Positions 14,990 through 17,352 of a stretch of DNA of 17,352 nucleotides are shown here, in pieces. The translations under genes were made by a program, and so were the position numbers. The DNA is from Bacteroidota bacterium (lineage in GTDB: Bacteria > Bacteroidota > Bacteroidia > NS11-12g > UBA955): assembly GCA_005788145.1 (NCBI GenBank), contig SXYY01000019.1, positions 1 through 17,352 on the forward strand, read 5' to 3'. Within the stretch, counting starts at the first letter, position 1; every line of letters starts with the position of its first letter. The notes beneath the pieces are model-generated. The model searched no databases and was not told where the DNA came from. It saw only the letters and a list, made by a program, of their open reading frames with translations.

Positions 14990-15021
14990 AAGGGGACAAG
15001 CCAAAAGCAGTCCCCTTTTTT
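14990..15021 (+). terminator. Terminator-like hairpin in the rimP leader (possible attenuator)
   Basis: AAGGGGAC (14990-14997) pairs perfectly with GTCCCCTT (15010-15017) around a 12-base loop, and six T's run from 15016 to 15021. It has the form of an intrinsic terminator but lies downstream of the rimP promoter and 7 bases before the rimP ATG. CCTT at 14983-14986 could pair with AAGG at 14990-14993 and disrupt the stem. It may also serve as the terminator of the cyclophilin gene. Confidence 0.75.
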
Positions 15022-15028
15022 GTTGACT

Positions 15029-15499
15029 ATGGCAAACGTAATACAGAAACTCACCGCCCTCATCGAACAGGAAGCACCCGCTTTAGGATTGTTCTTGGTG
15101 GCCCAAACTACGGGTCCTGCCAAGTTATTTCAGTTCTATGTAGACAGTGAAGAACCCCTATCCATGAAAACTTTGTCCGATTTCACCCGTCACATCTCCG
15201 AAAAGATCGACGAGGAAGATTCAGACTTGAGCGAAGAGGCCTTCACCTTTGAGATTTCATCGCCCGGCGCCGAACGCCCATTGACCAACCGCAAACAGTA
15301 CACCAAACACGTTGGTCGGTCGTTTGAGTTCCAACTTACCGACAAGCTACTGAGTGGCAAATTGTTGGAAATCAAGGAAGGCGATGTGTTCATTATTACA
15401 GAAATCGTCAAGGAAAAAGGAAAAAAAGCCATCGAGGTAACCCACGAGGTTCCCTTTTCACTTATTCAATCTGCAACCATCATAATCAGCTTCAAATAA
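15029..15499 (+). CDS. rimP: Ribosome maturation factor RimP
   Basis: A 156-residue factor that binds the 30S subunit and assists late maturation. The family's central signature FTFEISSPGAERPL is present at about 72-85, after an N-terminal alpha/beta domain containing LFQFYVDSEEPLSMKTL. The C-terminal SH3-like domain includes VGRSFEFQL and LLEIKEGDVFIITE. ATG 15029 is chosen over in-frame TTG codons at 15020 and 15023, which lie within or next to the T-run of the leader hairpin. The stop codon is one base before nusA, so the two genes form one transcript, as in most bacteria. Confidence 0.95.
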   Translation: MANVIQKLTALIEQEAPALGLFLVAQTTGPAKLFQFYVDSEEPLSMKTLSDFTRHISEKIDEEDSDLSEEAFTFEISSPGAERPLTNRKQYTKHVGRSFEFQLTDKLLSGKLLEIKEGDVFIITEIVKEKGKKAIEVTHEVPFSLIQSATIIISFK

Positions 15500-15500
15500 T

Positions 15501-16763
15501 ATGAAAGTCAAGGCAAAAGATCTCGGCATCAACCTTGTGGAGAGTTTCTCCGAATTTAAGGAGTTCAAAAACATCGATCGCGCTACCATGATGCGCGTAC
15601 TTGAAGACGTTTTCCGCAACATTCTGAAAAAGAAATATGGAAACGATGCCAACTTCGACATCATCATCAACACCGAAACCGGTGACATCGAAATGTACCA
15701 CCTCCGCCTCATCGTTGAGGAAGGTGAAGTGGAAGACCCAAACTTGCAAATCGCCCTTGCAGAGGCCCAAACATTGGAGCCAGATTACGCAGTAGGTGAA
15801 GATTGCATTCAACAGGTATTCCTCGATGACTTCGGTCGCCGCAGCATTTTGAACGCCCGCCAAGCCCTCATGAGTCGCATCATCGAGTTGGAAAAAGACG
15901 AGTTGTTCAAGAAATACAAAGACAAACGCGGTGAAATCATCACCGGCGAAGTATACAATGTATGGAAACGTGAAATCATGGTTCTGGACGATGAAGGCAA
16001 TGAGTTGTCGCTTCCTAAAGAGCATATGATTCCCCGCGATATGTACAAAAAAGGCGATACGCTTCGCGCTGTGATTCACGAAGTAGAGATGGACAAAGGA
16101 TCTCCAAAGATTGTATTGTCACGTACCTCTCCTGAGTTCTTGGAGCGATTGTTCGAATTGGAAGTTCCCGAAATCTTGGATGGTTTGATCACCATCAAAA
16201 AGGTTGTTCGCGAACCAGGCGAGCGCGCCAAAGTGGCTGTAGAAAGCTACGACGACCGCATCGATCCAGTAGGTGCCTGCGTAGGGGTGAAGGGTGCACG
16301 TATCCACGGCATTGTTCGTGAATTGCGCAACGAAAACATCGACGTAATCAATTACACCACCAATACCAACTTGTACATCCAACGTTCATTGCAACCAGCC
16401 ACCATCTCTCGCATCGAATTGAACAATGAGAAAAGAACGGCTGATGTGTTCTTGGATGCCGACCAAGTTTCCTTGGCGATTGGTAAAGGCGGACACAACA
16501 TCAAATTGGCAGGCAAGTTAACAGGATACCAAATTGAAGTATACAGAATGTCTGTTACCACCAACGACGAGGACGATGTGGATTTGGACGAATTCTTGGA
16601 CGAAATCGATACTTGGATCATCGAAGAATTCAAGAAAATTGGCTTGGATTCAGCCAAGTCTGTCATCAACACGACGGTGGAGGATTTGATGCGCAGAACC
16701 GAGTTAGAAGAAGAAACCATCATTGAAATACAGAAGATTCTAAGAACAGAATTCGAAGATTAA
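15501..16763 (+). CDS. nusA: Transcription termination/antitermination factor NusA
   Basis: A 420-residue RNA-polymerase-associated elongation factor that promotes pausing and modulates termination and antitermination. The N-terminal polymerase-binding domain (about 1-140) begins NLVESFSEFKEFKNIDR. An S1 domain (about 143-210) follows, then KH1 with DPVGACVGVKGARI (255-268) and KH2 with LAIGKGGHNIKLAGK (325-339). The tail is acidic and contains one helical repeat-like segment (GLDSAKSVINTTVEDLMRRT). There is no full E. coli-type pair of acidic repeats. It starts one base after the rimP stop and is followed by a hairpin and a separate infB promoter. NusA acts on hairpin-dependent pausing and termination, so the hairpin in the operon leader suggests feedback control; this is inference. 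Confidence 0.97.
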   Translation: MKVKAKDLGINLVESFSEFKEFKNIDRATMMRVLEDVFRNILKKKYGNDANFDIIINTETGDIEMYHLRLIVEEGEVEDPNLQIALAEAQTLEPDYAVGEDCIQQVFLDDFGRRSILNARQALMSRIIELEKDELFKKYKDKRGEIITGEVYNVWKREIMVLDDEGNELSLPKEHMIPRDMYKKGDTLRAVIHEVEMDKGSPKIVLSRTSPEFLERLFELEVPEILDGLITIKKVVREPGERAKVAVESYDDRIDPVGACVGVKGARIHGIVRELRNENIDVINYTTNTNLYIQRSLQPATISRIELNNEKRTADVFLDADQVSLAIGKGGHNIKLAGKLTGYQIEVYRMSVTTNDEDDVDLDEFLDEIDTWIIEEFKKIGLDSAKSVINTTVEDLMRRTELEEETIIEIQKILRTEFED

Positions 16764-16772
16764 CATAGCAAG

Positions 16773-16807
16773 CAAAGCCCTACAGACCCCAAAGATGTAG
16801 GGCTTTG
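16773..16807 (+). terminator. Hairpin after nusA (weak terminator or attenuator)
   Basis: A perfect 12-bp stem (16773-16784 with 16796-16807) around an 11-base loop begins 10 bases after the nusA stop. Only ATTT follows, not a real T-run, so termination may be partial or need NusA. It could also mark an RNA-processing site between nusA and infB. Confidence 0.55.
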
Positions 16808-16849
16808 ATTTAAACCGCCCCTTTTCACCCCATTGAATCGGAGCAAACC

Positions 16850-16880
16850 TTTGGATTTATTGACAATAGAACTAATTTTG
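16850..16880 (+). promoter_or_regulatory. Promoter of infB
   Basis: TTTG (16850-16853), a 19-nt spacer and TAATTTTG (16873-16880) match the Bacteroidota promoter pattern fully. The -7 box ends 9 nt before ATG 16890, so the infB mRNA from this promoter would be nearly leaderless. Confidence 0.75.
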
Positions 16881-16889
16881 AAAGAAAAT

Positions 16890-17352
16890 ATGGCGGAATA
16901 CCGTTTAGCAAAAGTAGCCACCGAGTTGAATCGAAGCTTCCAAGTACTTGCCGATGTGCTCAATCAGCGAGGCTTCGATGTAATGCCCAAACCCACCACG
17001 AAAATCACCGAAGACATGTATCAAGCATTGCTTCGCGAATTTTCCGCGGACAAGGCTGCAAAAGACGAGGCGAAGCTGTTGAAAACCAACCGCGATAACA
17101 AGACTATACCCCCAACTTCAACGGTACCTTTAGCCAATACTACTGCGCCAACACCGCCTCCCTTGCTAGAGCCTGAAGTGAAGGCAACACAACCCGCAAC
17201 CGAAAAGGTTGTGACACGATCAGAAGAAGTTCAAGTGCCAAAAATCTTGGGTAAAATCAATATCGGTGGTAAAAAGCCGAAAGCGGAAACCAAAAAAATA
17301 GAAACAGCACCCGCTTTAGAAGCCACGCCGGCAGTTGAAAAAATAAAAGCAA
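16890..17352 (+). CDS. infB: Translation initiation factor IF-2 (N-terminal part; runs off window)
   Basis: The first 154 codons of IF-2, the GTPase that brings initiator tRNA to the ribosome. The GTPase domains lie beyond the window, so identification rests on the N-terminus and context. MAEYRLAKVATELNRSFQVLADVLNQRGFDV matches the small helical N-domain of Bacteroidota IF-2 (pattern RLsKvArElNvs...v..L...G). It is followed by KITEDMYQALLREFSADKAAK. A long Pro/Ala/Lys/Glu-rich linker follows, including KILGKINIGGKK, the KilGKIdl-type motif of Bacteroidota IF-2 linkers. Position after rimP-nusA is the classic order. It is separated from nusA by 126 bases holding a hairpin and its own promoter. 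Confidence 0.9.
   Translation, partial: MAEYRLAKVATELNRSFQVLADVLNQRGFDVMPKPTTKITEDMYQALLREFSADKAAKDEAKLLKTNRDNKTIPPTSTVPLANTTAPTPPPLLEPEVKATQPATEKVVTRSEEVQVPKILGKINIGGKKPKAETKKIETAPALEATPAVEKIKA

Noticed and set aside
15492..16079. Open frame of 195 codons on the minus strand opposite nusA
   Set aside because: The Phe/Val-rich translation is typical of the complement of an acidic, Lys/Glu-rich gene.

Overview
The window comes from a member of the Bacteroidota; the order cannot be fixed from this sequence. Evidence for the phylum: a TonB-dependent receptor with an N-terminal carboxypeptidase-like domain paired with a DUF4249 lipoprotein; lipoproteins with Bacteroidota-style signal peptides; DUF2452 and other proteins I know only from this phylum; no Shine-Dalgarno sequences at sensible spacing; and several promoters of the Bacteroidota type (TTG or TTTG, a 17-23 nt spacer, then TAnnTTTG). 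Most of the window is conserved core chromosome. I see no phage, insertion sequence, CRISPR array, tRNA or rRNA, and no stretch over 300 bases without a gene.

Layout. At the left edge is the 3' part of an rluD-type pseudouridine synthase (+). It converges on a minus-strand block, read right to left: thyA, a TonB-dependent receptor, its DUF4249 partner lipoprotein, a degenerate arginase-fold protein and a PaaE-like flavin/2Fe-2S reductase. thyA diverges from the pyruvate dehydrogenase E2 gene (7616-8866, +), which ends in a strong terminator. A tight plus-strand cluster follows: a degenerate TrpF-like barrel protein, a small lipoprotein, asd and a DUF2452 protein. A GH3-family acyl-adenylase gene and murQ face this cluster from the minus strand and overlap by one base (TAATG).

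The right third is all plus strand: a small conserved Bacteroidota protein of unknown function, a lipoprotein cyclophilin, then rimP, nusA and the start of infB. This is the classic 30S-maturation, transcription-elongation and translation-initiation set. Here it has a well-formed promoter followed by a terminator-like hairpin in the rimP leader, a second hairpin after nusA, and a separate promoter for infB.

No obviously new multi-gene system is visible. The observations most worth following are the possible attenuator in front of rimP-nusA, several -7 promoter boxes lying only 7-9 nt from start codons (implying nearly leaderless mRNAs), two enzyme-fold proteins that have lost their catalytic residues, and the coupled GH3-murQ pair.
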